A DNA stretch of 64,000 nt from Streptomyces sp. NBC_00286. GTDB taxonomy: Bacteria > Actinomycetota > Actinomycetes > Streptomycetales > Streptomycetaceae. The notes beneath the pieces were generated by a model that was not told the origin of the DNA, did not search any database, and was given only the letters and a program-made list of their open reading frames with translations. Positions 8,896 through 17,266 of this stretch are shown piece after piece. The stretch spans positions 3,286,001 through 3,350,000 of the forward strand of contig NZ_CP108054.1 in assembly GCF_036173125.1 (NCBI RefSeq), in the 5' to 3' direction. A program made the translations under genes and the position numbers. Positions within the stretch are counted from its first letter, which is position 1, and every line of letters begins with the position of its first letter.

Positions 8896-9345
8896 TCAGT
8901 CGGTATCCGGGAGATCCCGCAGCGCCCGGCGGACGCGCCGCAGCATGTCGACCGAGGGCGCCTCGGCGGCCAGTTCCTCGGCCGTGAGCATCGACAAGAG
9001 AGCAGGCGGGAGTGCGGGCGCGGCCGGTGCGGCATCGCGTCTGGGCAGCGGTCGGCGTACGGGCAACGGTGGGGGCGCGGGTGAAGAACCGGCTTCGGCA
9101 TCGGCATCCGGCGGAGGGCGGGCACTCGTAGAGGCGCTGCCTCGTTCGCGTTCTTGCTCCTGCTCTGGTTCTTGATCTTGCGCTTCTTGTTCTGATCCTT
9201 GTCCGCGTACTTGCTCTTGCTCCGGCTCTTGCCCGCGTTCCTTCTCTTGCCCTGATTCTTCTTCGCGCTTGTGTTCTTGCTCGTCCGGGGGCGCGGCTTC
9301 TTCGCGTTCCCGGGGCTGTGCCGCTCGGTCGTCGTCGCTGCTCAC
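8896..9345 (-). CDS. Acidic, Glu/Gln-rich low-complexity protein of the roadblock cluster
   Basis: 149 residues. The GTG start has AAAGGAGG just upstream and overlaps the TAG of the previous gene by one base (TAGTG). Residues 10-75 are a run of Glu, Gln, Arg and Gly with almost no hydrophobic residues, encoded by visibly lower-GC sequence than the neighbours. A Pro/Ala segment follows, then a predicted amphipathic C-terminal helix (LLSMLTAEELAAEAPS, then LRRVRRALRDL). I recognise no family. It may be an extended tether that ends in an interaction helix. Confidence 0.7.
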   Translation of the reverse strand: MSSDDDRAAQPREREEAAPPDEQEHKREEESGQEKERGQEPEQEQVRGQGSEQEAQDQEPEQEQERERGSASTSARPPPDADAEAGSSPAPPPLPVRRPLPRRDAAPAAPALPPALLSMLTAEELAAEAPSVDMLRRVRRALRDLPDTD

Positions 9346-10202
9346 TACCCTCCTTTCTTCTTCTGTCCGACGTCCTGTGCGGGGGACGCGCCGCCGGGTC
9401 TGCGCTTCGGCAGCGGCGCGGCCTCGGGGGGCCGTACGGCAGTGGTCCGTACGGCGTTGGTCGGCTCGTCCTGCGGCACACGAGGCGCAGTGCTCGGCCG
9501 ACCGTCGGCGGTCGTCCTGCTCCCCCACTGGACGAGGCCCAAGGCCTCCATGCGGATCAGGTCGAGCATGACGGCGTACAGTCCGCGGCCCAGCGCGAAG
9601 GCGATGTCTCGTGGCGTACGACGCCCGTTGACGTTGTCCAGGACGTCCCGGTGCCGGGGCGCGAGCCACCCGTCGGAGCCACGGGTCCCGGCCCCGGCGA
9701 CCGGAGCGGGCCGGACACGTGTCAGCTCGCCCGGCGGCCCCCACAGACGCGACAGCAGCGCCACACGCCGCGAGGCCTCCTCGGTCAGCCGCCGCGGCTC
9801 GACCCCCGGCTCCGCGAGGAGTACGGGCTCCCGGTCGCCCAGCTCCCAACTGCCCCGCGGACTCAGCGCCATGGCGAACGCCGCGTCGAACACGGCCGCG
9901 GTGCAGACGACTTCGAGTTCGGCGGCGCCGATCAGGCCCTCGGCCACCAAGTGCCCGCCCAGCCGGTCCGCGTCGGGCTCCGCGGCGCAGGCGGCCAGCC
10001 AGTCCTCGTCGCCGATCCGCCCAGAGGTGAGCAGCGTCGATGTGGCGGTCGGAGCGCCCGGTGTCTCGATCGCGCCGACCAGCCCGTTCCGCAGGTGAAT
10101 CGATCCGCCTGGTGTGCCGGAGACGCGCACCGTTCCGGTGAAGCCCTCCGCGCGAAGACCCTGCAGCAGCGCGGGCACATTGCGTGCCGTGGGCGCCGTC
10201 AC
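9345..10202 (-). CDS. DUF4388-like protein (PatA/FrzS-type N-terminal domain)
   Basis: 285 residues. The N-terminal part resembles DUF4388: LLQGLRAEGFTGTVRVSG, then GSIHLRNGLVGAIET and a lower-confidence repeat of the same fold. A winged-helix-like region follows at about 190-230 (RHRDVLDNVNGRRTPRDIA). The C-terminal 60 residues are Pro/Arg/Lys-rich. DUF4388 proteins elsewhere act in motility or signalling with GTPases and response regulators. The GTG start overlaps the stop of the upstream roadblock gene (GTGA), and its own stop overlaps the next start, so the operon is tightly coupled. Confidence 0.72.
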   Translation of the reverse strand: MTAPTARNVPALLQGLRAEGFTGTVRVSGTPGGSIHLRNGLVGAIETPGAPTATSTLLTSGRIGDEDWLAACAAEPDADRLGGHLVAEGLIGAAELEVVCTAAVFDAAFAMALSPRGSWELGDREPVLLAEPGVEPRRLTEEASRRVALLSRLWGPPGELTRVRPAPVAGAGTRGSDGWLAPRHRDVLDNVNGRRTPRDIAFALGRGLYAVMLDLIRMEALGLVQWGSRTTADGRPSTAPRVPQDEPTNAVRTTAVRPPEAAPLPKRRPGGASPAQDVGQKKKGG

Positions 10203-10573
10203 GCCAGTACCTCCGCGGCCCGGTCGCCCAGACTGCGCAGGGCCAGCGCCATATTGGCCCGGTCCCGGTCGAGGCCGGCCGCGAGGATCAGCGGATCACC
10301 CCCGGGTCGTACGACGGAGAACAGCACCTGATGGCGTTTCGTGCTGGTGGTGACCACGCTCTCCAACTCCCCGTCGGCACCTGCCGCGCCCAGCCGTTCG
10401 GCGATGAGGGCGGCGAACTCGGAGACCTCCGGCCCGTCACCCGCCTCGGCGATGTCTCCAGCGGTTCCGTACGTCAGGCCGGTGACCGCGTCGATGAGGG
10501 CGACGCCGGTGACTCCCGGGGAATCGAGGAGCCGGTCCAGGGAAGCCTGGAGCGCCGTACCTTTTTCCCCCAT
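10199..10573 (-). CDS. Roadblock/LC7-family protein (first gene of minus-strand operon)
   Basis: 124 residues with roadblock-like features: an N-terminal helix (LQASLDRLLDSPGVTGVALID), then VTGLTYGTAG, a central helix (EVSEFAALIAERLG), strands HQVLFSVVRP and PLILAAGLDRD, and a final helix. It lacks any catalytic motif. It is translationally coupled to the DUF4388 gene. It starts 154 bases from the divergent roadblock gene at 10728, and the shared intergenic region contains two palindromes. Function is unknown; a signalling-scaffold role is inferred. Confidence 0.78.
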   Translation of the reverse strand: MGEKGTALQASLDRLLDSPGVTGVALIDAVTGLTYGTAGDIAEAGDGPEVSEFAALIAERLGAAGADGELESVVTTSTKRHQVLFSVVRPGGDPLILAAGLDRDRANMALALRSLGDRAAEVLA

Positions 10574-10643
10574 TCCCCCTCCACCTCCGTGGGCCGCACA
10601 GTACTTTGACTGTCAACTTCCATAACTCGCCACGAAGTTGACC

Positions 10644-10660
10644 GCTTACGACCCGTAAGC
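10644..10660. promoter_or_regulatory. 17-bp palindrome in divergent roadblock promoter region
   Basis: GCTTACG-ACC-CGTAAGC is a perfect 7-base inverted repeat with a three-base spacer. It directly follows TTGACC (10638-10643) and so would fill the spacer of a plus-strand promoter for the gene at 10728. A second short palindrome, TTGAC-T-GTCAA, lies at 10606-10616 on the minus-strand side. The placement is typical of a repressor operator; the protein is unknown. Confidence 0.45.
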
Positions 10661-10727
10661 GCTTGCAGCCGATCGTAGTTGGCCGGACACCGACCGGTCA
10701 GCAGCACCGAGGAATTGGGGCAAGAGC

Positions 10728-11093
10728 ATGAACATCGACACCGCGCTGAAGGAAGCCATGGCGGTGGAGGGCGCGATCGGCGTGGCCCTCGTCGACTACG
10801 AAAGCGGCATGTCGCTCGGCACGCTGGGCGGCGGCCAAGGCCTCGACCTGGAGCTCGCGGCGGCCGGCAACACCGAAGTCGTACGGTCCAAGATACGCAC
10901 CCTGGCCTCACTGGCCATGGACGACGTGATCGAGGACATCCTGATCACGCTGGGCAAGCAGTACCACCTGATCCGGCCACTCACCAGCAGCAAGGGAACG
11001 CTCTTCCTCTACCTGGCACTCGACCGGTCCCGCAGCAACCTGGCGCTGGCCCGGCACGGCCTGAAGCGGATCGAGAACGGCCTGGAGGTCTGA
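10728..11093 (+). CDS. Roadblock/LC7-like protein (divergent copy)
   Basis: 121 residues. It opens with a helix (NIDTALKEAMAVEG), then GVALVDYESGMSLGTLGG, a long central helix, a strand around QYHLIRPL and LFLYLALDRSRSNLALAR. The last motif closely parallels the AAGLDRDRANMALALR of the protein encoded at 10199-10573, so the two are paralogues. GGGGCAAGAGC precedes the ATG as a plausible ribosome site. It is divergent from the four-gene cluster and followed by a strong terminator. It may be a partner or antagonist in the same complex. Confidence 0.78.
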   Translation: MNIDTALKEAMAVEGAIGVALVDYESGMSLGTLGGGQGLDLELAAAGNTEVVRSKIRTLASLAMDDVIEDILITLGKQYHLIRPLTSSKGTLFLYLALDRSRSNLALARHGLKRIENGLEV

Positions 11094-11120
11094 ACGGGCC
11101 GCGCGACCAGACCCGCTGAC

Positions 11121-11153
11121 GTACACCGTGATCCCTCGGGGGTCACGGTGTAC
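11121..11153. terminator. Terminator between convergent roadblock gene and rsrA
   Basis: The perfect 11-base arms GTACACCGTGA and TCACGGTGTAC enclose a loop with a further CCC/GGG pair. It sits between the plus-strand roadblock gene (stop 11091-11093) and the rsrA stop (11180), so it can serve both directions. Confidence 0.8.
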
Positions 11154-11179
11154 GCGTATGTACGTGGCGCGCCAGGAGG

Positions 11180-11494
11180 TCAGGACTCCTGCGGCGTCAC
11201 CCGGGGCGTGGCCGTCACATCGTGGTCGGGGACGGTCTCGCCGGAGCGGATCATCTCGATACGGCCCATGACCTTCGACCGCAGATCGGTCGGCACGTCA
11301 TCATGACCGCAGCACCGCTTGACCAGCTTCTTCACGGCCTCTTCGAGCCCGTACTTCTCCAGACACGGCGAGCACTCCCGGAAGTGCTGCTTGTACTTGT
11401 CGCGATCGGCGGGCGGAATCTCGCTGTCGAGGAACTCGTAGAGATGATCGAGGACCTCACTGCAGTCCGTCTCGTGCGGGTCTCCGCAGCTCAT
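11180..11494 (-). CDS. rsrA: Redox-sensing zinc anti-sigma factor RsrA
   Basis: A 104-residue ZAS-family anti-sigma factor that binds and inhibits sigma-R under reducing conditions. Disulfide formation releases zinc and frees the sigma factor. The seven key positions match S. coelicolor RsrA: Cys3, Cys11, His37, Cys41, Cys44, Cys61 and Cys62, with the HxxxCxxC core in HFRECSPC. The ATG start overlaps the sigR stop (ATGA), giving coupled, near-stoichiometric synthesis. Downstream is a strong bidirectional terminator. Confidence 0.97.
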   Translation of the reverse strand: MSCGDPHETDCSEVLDHLYEFLDSEIPPADRDKYKQHFRECSPCLEKYGLEEAVKKLVKRCCGHDDVPTDLRSKVMGRIEMIRSGETVPDHDVTATPRVTPQES

Positions 11495-12174
11495 GAGCCC
11501 GAGCCTTTCGCTTCGTTCGACTCTCCGACGCCGGCCGGGACCAGTCCGCGCTCACGCGCGTAGTCCTCGAGCATGCCGCGCAGTTGGCGGCGGCCCCGGT
11601 GCAGCCGGGACATCACCGTACCGATGGGTGTCCCCATGATGTCGGCGATCTCCTTGTACGCAAAGCCCTCAACGTCCGCCAGATAGACGGCGATGCGGAA
11701 CTCCTCGGGGATCGCCTGGAGCGCTTCCTTCACGTCCGAGTCGGGCAGGTGGTCGAGCGCCTGCGACTCGGCGGAGCGCAGACCCGTCGACATGTGCGAC
11801 TCGGCACGCGCCAGCTGCCAGTCCTCGATCTCCTCGGCCGCACTGCGCTGAGGCTCGCGCTGCTTCTTGCGGTACGAGTTGATGAAGGTGTTCGTGAGGA
11901 TCCGGTACAGCCAGGCCTTCAGGTTGGTGCCCTCGCGGAACTGGTGGAAGGACGCGTACGCCTTCGCGTACGTCTCCTGCACCAGGTCCTCGGCATCGGC
12001 CGGGTTGCGCGTCATGCGCAGCGCGGCCGAGTACATCTGGTCGAGGAATTCCATGGCGTCCCGCTCGAAGCGCGCGTTGCGCTCGGCGGTCGACTCCGTA
12101 CCGCTGCCCCGGCCCTCGGGCTGCTCCGCCTGGCCGTAGTCGGTCCCTGCGTCGGTACCGGTGACCGGACCCAC
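11491..12174 (-). CDS. sigR: ECF sigma factor sigma-R (short, stable form)
   Basis: A 227-residue RNA polymerase sigma factor that controls the thiol-oxidative stress regulon. Region 2 is seen in [31 protein letters not shown] and region 4 in [35 protein letters not shown], given here only as landmarks. The GTG at 12174 gives exactly the length of the S. coelicolor protein; GAGGAG abuts it. The same frame continues upstream to an ATG at 12360, allowing a longer isoform. Cotranscribed with rsrA. Known regulation: autoregulation by sigma-R from a distal promoter, and antibiotic induction through WblC from a proximal one. Confidence 0.96.
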   Translation of the reverse strand: MGPVTGTDAGTDYGQAEQPEGRGSGTESTAERNARFERDAMEFLDQMYSAALRMTRNPADAEDLVQETYAKAYASFHQFREGTNLKAWLYRILTNTFINSYRKKQREPQRSAAEEIEDWQLARAESHMSTGLRSAESQALDHLPDSDVKEALQAIPEEFRIAVYLADVEGFAYKEIADIMGTPIGTVMSRLHRGRRQLRGMLEDYARERGLVPAGVGESNEAKGSGS

Positions 12175-12360
12175 CTCCTCAAACGATGTCGTCGAACCGA
12201 AACCGGTCCCACTCGAATCGGAGGATAGACGACCTGTGGTCTGGGCGGCGCGCCGATTGGGTCCCCCGGCCGCCCGTACGGGGACGGTCTTTGCCGCATG
12301 CAGGACAGACCAGTCCAGGTCAGTTGCACTGCTGCGGTTCGGGCAGATGGTCGAACCCAT
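12175..12360 (-). other. N-terminal extension codons for the long sigma-R isoform
   Basis: In frame with sigR, this adds 62 residues. The ATG at 12360 has GAGGAAG eight bases upstream and lies about 50 bases after the sigma-R promoter, so transcripts from that promoter can encode a longer protein. S. coelicolor is reported to make an unstable sigma-R prime from the equivalent transcript, with about 55 extra residues. The extension is Ser/Gly/Arg-rich and has no domain I recognise, consistent with a degradation tag. Confidence 0.75.
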
Positions 12361-12388
12361 GCGGCGGACTTCCTCTCGGACGAACGGT

Positions 12389-12409
12389 AAGTACTCGGTG
12401 TGAGTACTT
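12389..12409. promoter_or_regulatory. Perfect inverted repeat just downstream of the sigR distal promoter
   Basis: AAGTACTC-GGTGT-GAGTACTT reads as 8-base arms around a 5-base spacer. It begins about 12 bases after the -10 element, so it lies at the very start of the long sigR transcript and ahead of the GAGGAAG ribosome site. It could be an operator or a 5'-end hairpin. Confidence 0.5.
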
Positions 12410-12420
12410 CTGCCGCTCTC

Positions 12421-12446
12421 AACAGGGGCCGCTACCGCATCATTCC
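12421..12446 (-). promoter_or_regulatory. Sigma-R autoregulatory promoter of sigR-rsrA
   Basis: On the minus strand this reads GGAAT (12446-12442), exactly 18 bases, then GTT (12423-12421). That is the published sigma-R consensus. It lies 61 bases upstream of the long-isoform ATG and 18 bases from the end of the upstream hydrolase gene. Confidence 0.9.
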
Positions 12447-12463
12447 CGCCCCGTGATCCGGGC

Positions 12464-13108
12464 TTACGCGAGTGACGAAAGCCACTTCACGACCCCCTCG
12501 GTGAGGATTCCGAGCGCCTGCTCCTGGCCGATTTCAGCCCGCTTGGGCACTGCGAAACCGTGATCGCCGTACGGCACCTCCACGAGGTCGTACGGACCTT
12601 CCGGGAATTCCTCCGGCTTCCCGAACGGATCGTTGCCGCCCTGGACGACGAGCGTGGACACACCGGCCCCGAGCAGCTCGTCGGCGCGCGACTTCTCCGG
12701 CTTGCCCGGCGGGTGGAGCGGGAAGCTGAGGGCGAGGACGGCGGCGGCGCCCAGTTCCCGCGCCGTACGGCAGGCCACGCGGGCGCCCGCGCTGCGACCG
12801 CCCGCCACGACCGGCAGGCCGCCTGAGGCGAGCGTCTGCCAGGTCCCGCGCCAGCCCACGTCGAGCGTCTTCGGCGCGGGCGCCAGCTTCTTGCCCGCCA
12901 CCCGCCAGGGCTGCTCGACGAGCGCGACGGTCACGCCGTGCGCGGGAAGCTCGGCGGCGAGGGCGCGCAGATCCCGCGCCTCGATACCGCCGCCGGCCCC
13001 GTGGCTCGCGGCGAGCACCAGCCGCGCCTGCTTCGCCTTGTGCCAGGTGACGCGGGCCGTACCCGCGTCCGTCTCCACAAGCTCTACGAGTTCGTTGCTC
13101 TGCCTCAC
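12464..13108 (-). CDS. Alpha/beta hydrolase of the KANL3/Tex30-like family
   Basis: 214 residues. A probable catalytic triad can be placed: Ser in the nucleophile elbow GGRSAGA, Asp in QGGNDPFG, and His in YGDHGF. The N-terminal ASHGAGGG segment is the oxyanion-hole strand. Substrate is unknown; the family includes small serine hydrolases or esterases and scaffold-like homologues. It is on the same strand as sigR but separated from it by the sigma-R promoter, and it directly follows the SRAP gene with one base between. It may therefore be cotranscribed with the SRAP gene. Confidence 0.82.
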   Translation of the reverse strand: MRQSNELVELVETDAGTARVTWHKAKQARLVLAASHGAGGGIEARDLRALAAELPAHGVTVALVEQPWRVAGKKLAPAPKTLDVGWRGTWQTLASGGLPVVAGGRSAGARVACRTARELGAAAVLALSFPLHPPGKPEKSRADELLGAGVSTLVVQGGNDPFGKPEEFPEGPYDLVEVPYGDHGFAVPKRAEIGQEQALGILTEGVVKWLSSLA

Positions 13109-13109
13109 A

Positions 13110-13925
13110 TCAGAAGAGTGTGCCCTCTTCGGGCCCCTCCAGCTCCTTCAGCAACTCCGGGCCGTTGTTGCGTACGTTGCTGACCGCCGTGGAGACGGGG
13201 TAGGCGCGCATCAGGCCCGGCGGGGGCGGCTCGAGCAGGGAGCGCAGGTCCTCGACGTCCTTACGGGACGGGTCGAGCCAGGAGTCCCAGCGGTCGGGGG
13301 TGAGCATCAGGGGCATACGGGGGTGAATGTCGGCCAGCGCGTGCGGACCGTCGGCCGGGGCCACGGCGAGGGGCGACTTCTCCGCCTCGGTGGTGATGAC
13401 GGAGCAGGTCACCCACCAGGACTGCGGATGGTCGTCGGGGAGCGTCTTGTCCCGCCAGAACTCGTACAGCCCGGCCATCGCGAAGACAGAACCGTCGGCG
13501 GGCAGCACGAAGTACGGCTGCTTGCGCGGCCGTTTCTTCTTGCCCTCGGCCTCCAGATCGCGCTCGGCCTTGCCGGTCACCCACTCGTAATAGCCGTCCG
13601 CGGGGATGATGCAGCGCCGGGATGAGAAGGCCCGGCGGTACGAGGGCTTCTCGTGGACGGTCTCCGCGCGGGCGTTGATCATCCGGGCGCCGCCCTCGGG
13701 CGTCTTCGACCAGGAAGGCACCAGGCCCCACTTGAGCCGGCGCAGTTGGCGAACCGGCTTCGGGTCTTCGGCGTCCTTTAGAGGACGGTCGAGTACCGCG
13801 TAGACGTCCTTGGTGGGAGCCACGTTGTAGTCGGGTTCGAACTGTTCCTCCGGCTCCCACTTCTCGACTTCAAAGATTCCTGCGAGATCCTCAGGCCTAC
13901 GACTCGACGCATAACGTCCGCACAT
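13110..13925 (-). CDS. SRAP/HMCES-family abasic-site DNA-protein crosslinking protein (YedK-like)
   Basis: 271 residues. The protein starts MCGRY, so Cys2 becomes the N-terminal nucleophile after Met removal and links covalently to abasic sites in single-stranded DNA. Other family marks are YNVAPT (Asn of the active site), ADGYYEW (catalytic Glu) and HPRMP (catalytic His). The start at 13925 is fixed by this Cys2 requirement. No ribosome site is obvious, so the mRNA may be leaderless. It is divergent from the M50 gene with only 50 bases between. Confidence 0.95.
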   Translation of the reverse strand: MCGRYASSRRPEDLAGIFEVEKWEPEEQFEPDYNVAPTKDVYAVLDRPLKDAEDPKPVRQLRRLKWGLVPSWSKTPEGGARMINARAETVHEKPSYRRAFSSRRCIIPADGYYEWVTGKAERDLEAEGKKKRPRKQPYFVLPADGSVFAMAGLYEFWRDKTLPDDHPQSWWVTCSVITTEAEKSPLAVAPADGPHALADIHPRMPLMLTPDRWDSWLDPSRKDVEDLRSLLEPPPPGLMRAYPVSTAVSNVRNNGPELLKELEGPEEGTLF

Positions 13926-13975
13926 ACGTGCCACACTGCCAGACTTGGCGCGACCAAGAGGAGACCTCCGCCGCA

Positions 13976-14698
13976 ATGGACCCCACCGCAGCCACCTCCC
14001 TGGCCACCCTCTGGGACGAGGTTTTCGGCAGCCAGCCCGACCCAGACCTCTGGGTGGTCGGCGCCACCATGGTCGCCGCTCTCGCCGTGATCGTCCCGCA
14101 CGGCCTGTGGCGGCTCTCGCGCAACGCCATCACCATCGCCCACGAGGGCGGCCACGGTCTGGTCGCGCTGCTCACCGGCCGCAGCCTCAGCGGTATACGG
14201 CTGCACTCCGACACCAGCGGCCTCACGGTCAGCCGCGGCAAGCCGACCGGTCTCGGCATGATCCTCACCGCGGCGGCCGGCTACACCGCTCCCCCGCTGC
14301 TGGGCCTCGGCGGCGCCGCGCTGCTCGCCGCGGGCCACATCACCGCACTCCTGTGGCTGGCCACGCTGCTCCTGGTGGCGATGCTGGTGATGATCCGCAA
14401 CGCGTACGGCGCACTCACGGTGCTCCTCACCGGCGGCACCTTCGTGGCGGTGTCCTGGCTGACGGGCCCTCAGGTGCAGGCGGCTTTCGCGTACATGGTG
14501 GTCTGGTTCCTGCTCCTCGGCGGCGTACGCCCGGCCTTCGAGCTGCAGGCCAAGCGCAGCCGGGGCAATGCGGGCGACTCGGACGCGGACCAGCTGTCCC
14601 GGCTGACCCATGTCCCGGCCGGAATGTGGCTGTTCCTGTTCCACGCGGTGTCGCTGTGCTCCCTGATAGGAGGGGGCAGGTGGCTCCTGCAGGTCTGA
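13976..14698 (+). CDS. M50B-family integral membrane metallopeptidase
   Basis: 240 residues with several membrane spans: about 27-46, 85-105, 110-135, 140-185 and the last 30 residues. The zinc motif HEGGH is at residues 56-60, at the membrane edge; this places it with the M50B (site-2-protease-like) peptidases. The first Met is chosen at 13976 because GAGGAGA lies upstream and the hydrophilic start is short. The substrate is unknown; relatives cleave membrane-bound anti-sigma factors or act in sporulation. Divergent from the SRAP gene. Confidence 0.87.
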   Translation: MDPTAATSLATLWDEVFGSQPDPDLWVVGATMVAALAVIVPHGLWRLSRNAITIAHEGGHGLVALLTGRSLSGIRLHSDTSGLTVSRGKPTGLGMILTAAAGYTAPPLLGLGGAALLAAGHITALLWLATLLLVAMLVMIRNAYGALTVLLTGGTFVAVSWLTGPQVQAAFAYMVVWFLLLGGVRPAFELQAKRSRGNAGDSDADQLSRLTHVPAGMWLFLFHAVSLCSLIGGGRWLLQV

Positions 14699-14775
14699 AA
14701 CACCGCGCGCGCCCCCATGGGGCGCGACCAGCCACAACGCACCCGCAGTCGTCAGACAACCGACCGAGCCCCTGC
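14699..14775. repeat. Interspersed intergenic repeat, copy C (short)
   Basis: It contains the same tail as copies at 7147 and 17588: a CCCC-ATGG-GGCG hairpin, then GCGACCAGCCACAACGCACC. It lies between the M50 gene and aroA. It lacks the middle GCGGCTCCGCCGCG block. Confidence 0.5.
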
Positions 14776-14790
14776 TTATAGAGTGGGTTC

Positions 14791-16107
14791 ATGGCCCCGA
14801 ACCCCGAGAACACCGCCCTCTGGCCCGCCCCGCACGCGAGCGGAGCCGTCGACGCGACGGTCCACGTGCCCGGGTCCAAGTCGGTCACCAACCGGGCCCT
14901 GGTGCTGGCCGCCCTCGCGGCCGAGCCCGGCTGGCTGCGCCGCCCCCTGCGCTCCCGCGACACCGTGCTGATGGCCGACGCCCTGCGCGCCATGGGCGTC
15001 GGCATCGAGGAGGGCGTGGGCCCGGACGGCTCCGGCGAGGCCTGGCGTGTCATCCCCTCCGGCCTGCACGGCCCGGCCACGGTCGACGTCGGCAACGCCG
15101 GCACGGTGATGCGCTTCCTGCCGCCGGTCGCCACGCTCGCCGACGGCCCCATCCGCTTCGACGGCGACCCGCGTTCGTACGAGCGTCCCCTGAACGGCGT
15201 GATCGACGCGCTGCGCGCCCTCGGTGCCCGTATCGACGACGACGGCCGCGGCGCGCTGCCGCTGACCGTGCACGGCGGCGGGGCCCTGGAGGGCGGCCCT
15301 GTGGAGATCGACGCGTCCTCGTCCAGCCAGTTCGTCTCAGCGCTTCTCCTGTCCGGTCCGCGCTTCAACCAGGGCGTCGAGGTACGGCACACCGGCTCGA
15401 CGCTGCCCTCCATGCCGCACATCCGGATGACCGTCGACATGCTGCGGTCGGTCGGCGCCCAGGTGGACACCCCGGAGTCGGGCGGCGAGCCGAACGTCTG
15501 GCGGGTCACCGCCGGCGCGCTGCTCGGCCGCGATCTGACGGTCGAGCCCGACCTGTCGAACGCCCAGCCGTTCCTGGCGGCGGCCCTGGTCACCGGCGGC
15601 CGGGTCGTCGTCCCCGACTGGCCCGCGCACACCACCCAGCCCGGTGACAGGCTGCGCGAGATCTTCACCGAGATGGGCGGCTCCTGCGAACTGACCGACC
15701 GGGGCCTGGAGTTCACCGGCTCCGGCGCGATCCACGGCATCGAGGTGGACCTCGGCGAGGTCGGCGAGCTGACCCCCGGCATCGCGGCCGTGGCGGCCCT
15801 CGCCGACTCGCCCTCCAGCCTCCGGGGCGTGGCCCATCTGCGCCTGCACGAGACGGACCGCCTGGCCGCGCTGACCAAGGAGATCAACGAGCTGGGCGGC
15901 GACGTCACGGAGAGCGCCGACGGACTGCACATCCGCCCGCGTCCGCTGCACGGCGGGGTCTTCCACACGTACGACGACCACCGCATGGCCACCGCGGGCG
16001 CGATCATCGGTCTCGCCGTGCCGGACGTGCAGATCGAGAACGTGGCGACGACGGCGAAGACCCTGCCGGACTTCTCCGACCTGTGGACCGGAATGCTCGG
16101 GAACTGA
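14791..16107 (+). CDS. aroA: 3-phosphoshikimate 1-carboxyvinyltransferase (EPSP synthase)
   Basis: A 438-residue two-domain enzyme of the shikimate pathway that joins shikimate-3-phosphate and phosphoenolpyruvate. The substrate-binding motifs are present: [16 protein letters not shown] near residue 29, GNAGTVMRF near residue 107, the [12 protein letters not shown] segment near 176 and [11 protein letters not shown] near 393. It is followed after 16 bases by rsgA and probably cotranscribed with it. Confidence 0.97.
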   Translation: MAPNPENTALWPAPHASGAVDATVHVPGSKSVTNRALVLAALAAEPGWLRRPLRSRDTVLMADALRAMGVGIEEGVGPDGSGEAWRVIPSGLHGPATVDVGNAGTVMRFLPPVATLADGPIRFDGDPRSYERPLNGVIDALRALGARIDDDGRGALPLTVHGGGALEGGPVEIDASSSSQFVSALLLSGPRFNQGVEVRHTGSTLPSMPHIRMTVDMLRSVGAQVDTPESGGEPNVWRVTAGALLGRDLTVEPDLSNAQPFLAAALVTGGRVVVPDWPAHTTQPGDRLREIFTEMGGSCELTDRGLEFTGSGAIHGIEVDLGEVGELTPGIAAVAALADSPSSLRGVAHLRLHETDRLAALTKEINELGGDVTESADGLHIRPRPLHGGVFHTYDDHRMATAGAIIGLAVPDVQIENVATTAKTLPDFSDLWTGMLGN

Positions 16108-16123
16108 CGGGCGGACACGGACC

Positions 16124-17134
16124 ATGCGCCGCTACGGCAAGCACACCGACGAAGACGACATCCGCACCCGCCCGGGCCGCAAGGGCAGCAGGCCACGTAC
16201 GAACATCCGGCCCAAGCACGAGGACGCCGCCGAGGGCATGGTCCTCACCGTCGACCGGGGCCGGCTGACATGCCTCGTCGAGGACCGCGTGGTGTACGCC
16301 ATGAAGGCCCGCGAACTGGGCCGCAAGGCCGCGGTCGTCGGCGACCAGGTGGCCATCGTCGGCGACCTCACCGGCAAAAAGGACACCCTGGCCCGCATCG
16401 TCCGCATCGAGCCGCGCACCTCGGTCCTGCGGCGCACCGCCGACGACGACGATCCGTACGAGCGCGTCGTCGTCGCCAACGCCGACCAGTTGGCGATCGT
16501 CACCGCCCTCGCCGACCCGGAGCCACGCCCACGCCTGATCGACCGCTGCCTGGTCGCCGCGTACGACGGCGGACTCGACCCCCTGCTCGTGCTCACCAAG
16601 TCGGACCTCGCCCCGCCGGACGAACTCCTTGAGCTCTACGGGGCGTTGGGTGTTCCGTATGTCGTGACCAGCCGTGCGGAGCTGGAGAGCGGGGAGGCCG
16701 TGGACCGGGTGCGCAAGCAGTTGGACGGCAAGATCACGGCGTTCGTCGGGCACTCGGGAGTCGGCAAGACGACGCTGGTCAACGCGCTCGTGGCCAAGGA
16801 GCGGCGGCGTTCGACGGGCGTCGTCAACGCGGTGACGGGTCGCGGGCGGCACACGACGACGTCGGCGCTCGCGCTGCCGTTGCCGGACGACGACGGCTGG
16901 TTGATCGACACTCCGGGCGTACGGTCCTTCGGGCTGCACCACGTGGACCCGTCCCGGGTCATCCACGCGTTCCCGGACCTGGAGCCGGGGACCGAGGGCT
17001 GCCCGCGCGCTTGCAGCCACGACGAGCCGGACTGCGCGCTGGACGAGTGGGTGGCCGAGGGCCACGCGGATCCGGCCCGGCTCTACTCGCTGCGCAGGCT
17101 GCTCGCTACGCGTGAGCGGCGCGAGGGCGACTGA
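16124..17134 (+). CDS. rsgA: Ribosome small subunit-dependent GTPase A (circularly permuted)
   Basis: A 336-residue GTPase that matures the 30S subunit. The G motifs occur in permuted order: TKSD (G4), then GHSGVGKTTLVNAL (G1), then DTPGVRSFG (G3). An OB-fold precedes them and a C-terminal zinc knuckle (CPRACSHDEPDC) follows, with Cys and His spacing typical of the family. The basic N-terminal 30 residues may contact rRNA. Directly downstream of aroA. Confidence 0.96.
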   Translation: MRRYGKHTDEDDIRTRPGRKGSRPRTNIRPKHEDAAEGMVLTVDRGRLTCLVEDRVVYAMKARELGRKAAVVGDQVAIVGDLTGKKDTLARIVRIEPRTSVLRRTADDDDPYERVVVANADQLAIVTALADPEPRPRLIDRCLVAAYDGGLDPLLVLTKSDLAPPDELLELYGALGVPYVVTSRAELESGEAVDRVRKQLDGKITAFVGHSGVGKTTLVNALVAKERRRSTGVVNAVTGRGRHTTTSALALPLPDDDGWLIDTPGVRSFGLHHVDPSRVIHAFPDLEPGTEGCPRACSHDEPDCALDEWVAEGHADPARLYSLRRLLATRERREGD

Positions 17135-17266
17135 TGGCGGTGGACGGCGGCTGATCGCCGGTGACCTCAGTTTTGTTTGCATCGCCGCCACGACGGTAAA
17201 GGCATAATCGCACCAAGCGGGACCTTAAGCCAGACGAAGCGGTCACGGAGCGTGGGAGGGCATCAC

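Noticed and set aside
12389..12409. Treating the AAGTACTC palindrome as a terminator for the hydrolase gene
   Set aside because: It lies downstream of the sigma-R promoter start, has an A/T-rich short stem and no tail; an operator or leader hairpin fits better.
14427..16196. Long minus-strand frame opposite aroA
   Set aside because: aroA carries all catalytic motifs; the opposite frame has no recognisable domain.
17135..17266. Guanidine (mini-ykkC) riboswitch before the SMR gene
   Set aside because: Two ACGA motifs occur but neither sits in a proper tetraloop stem; the flanking bases do not pair as in the known class.
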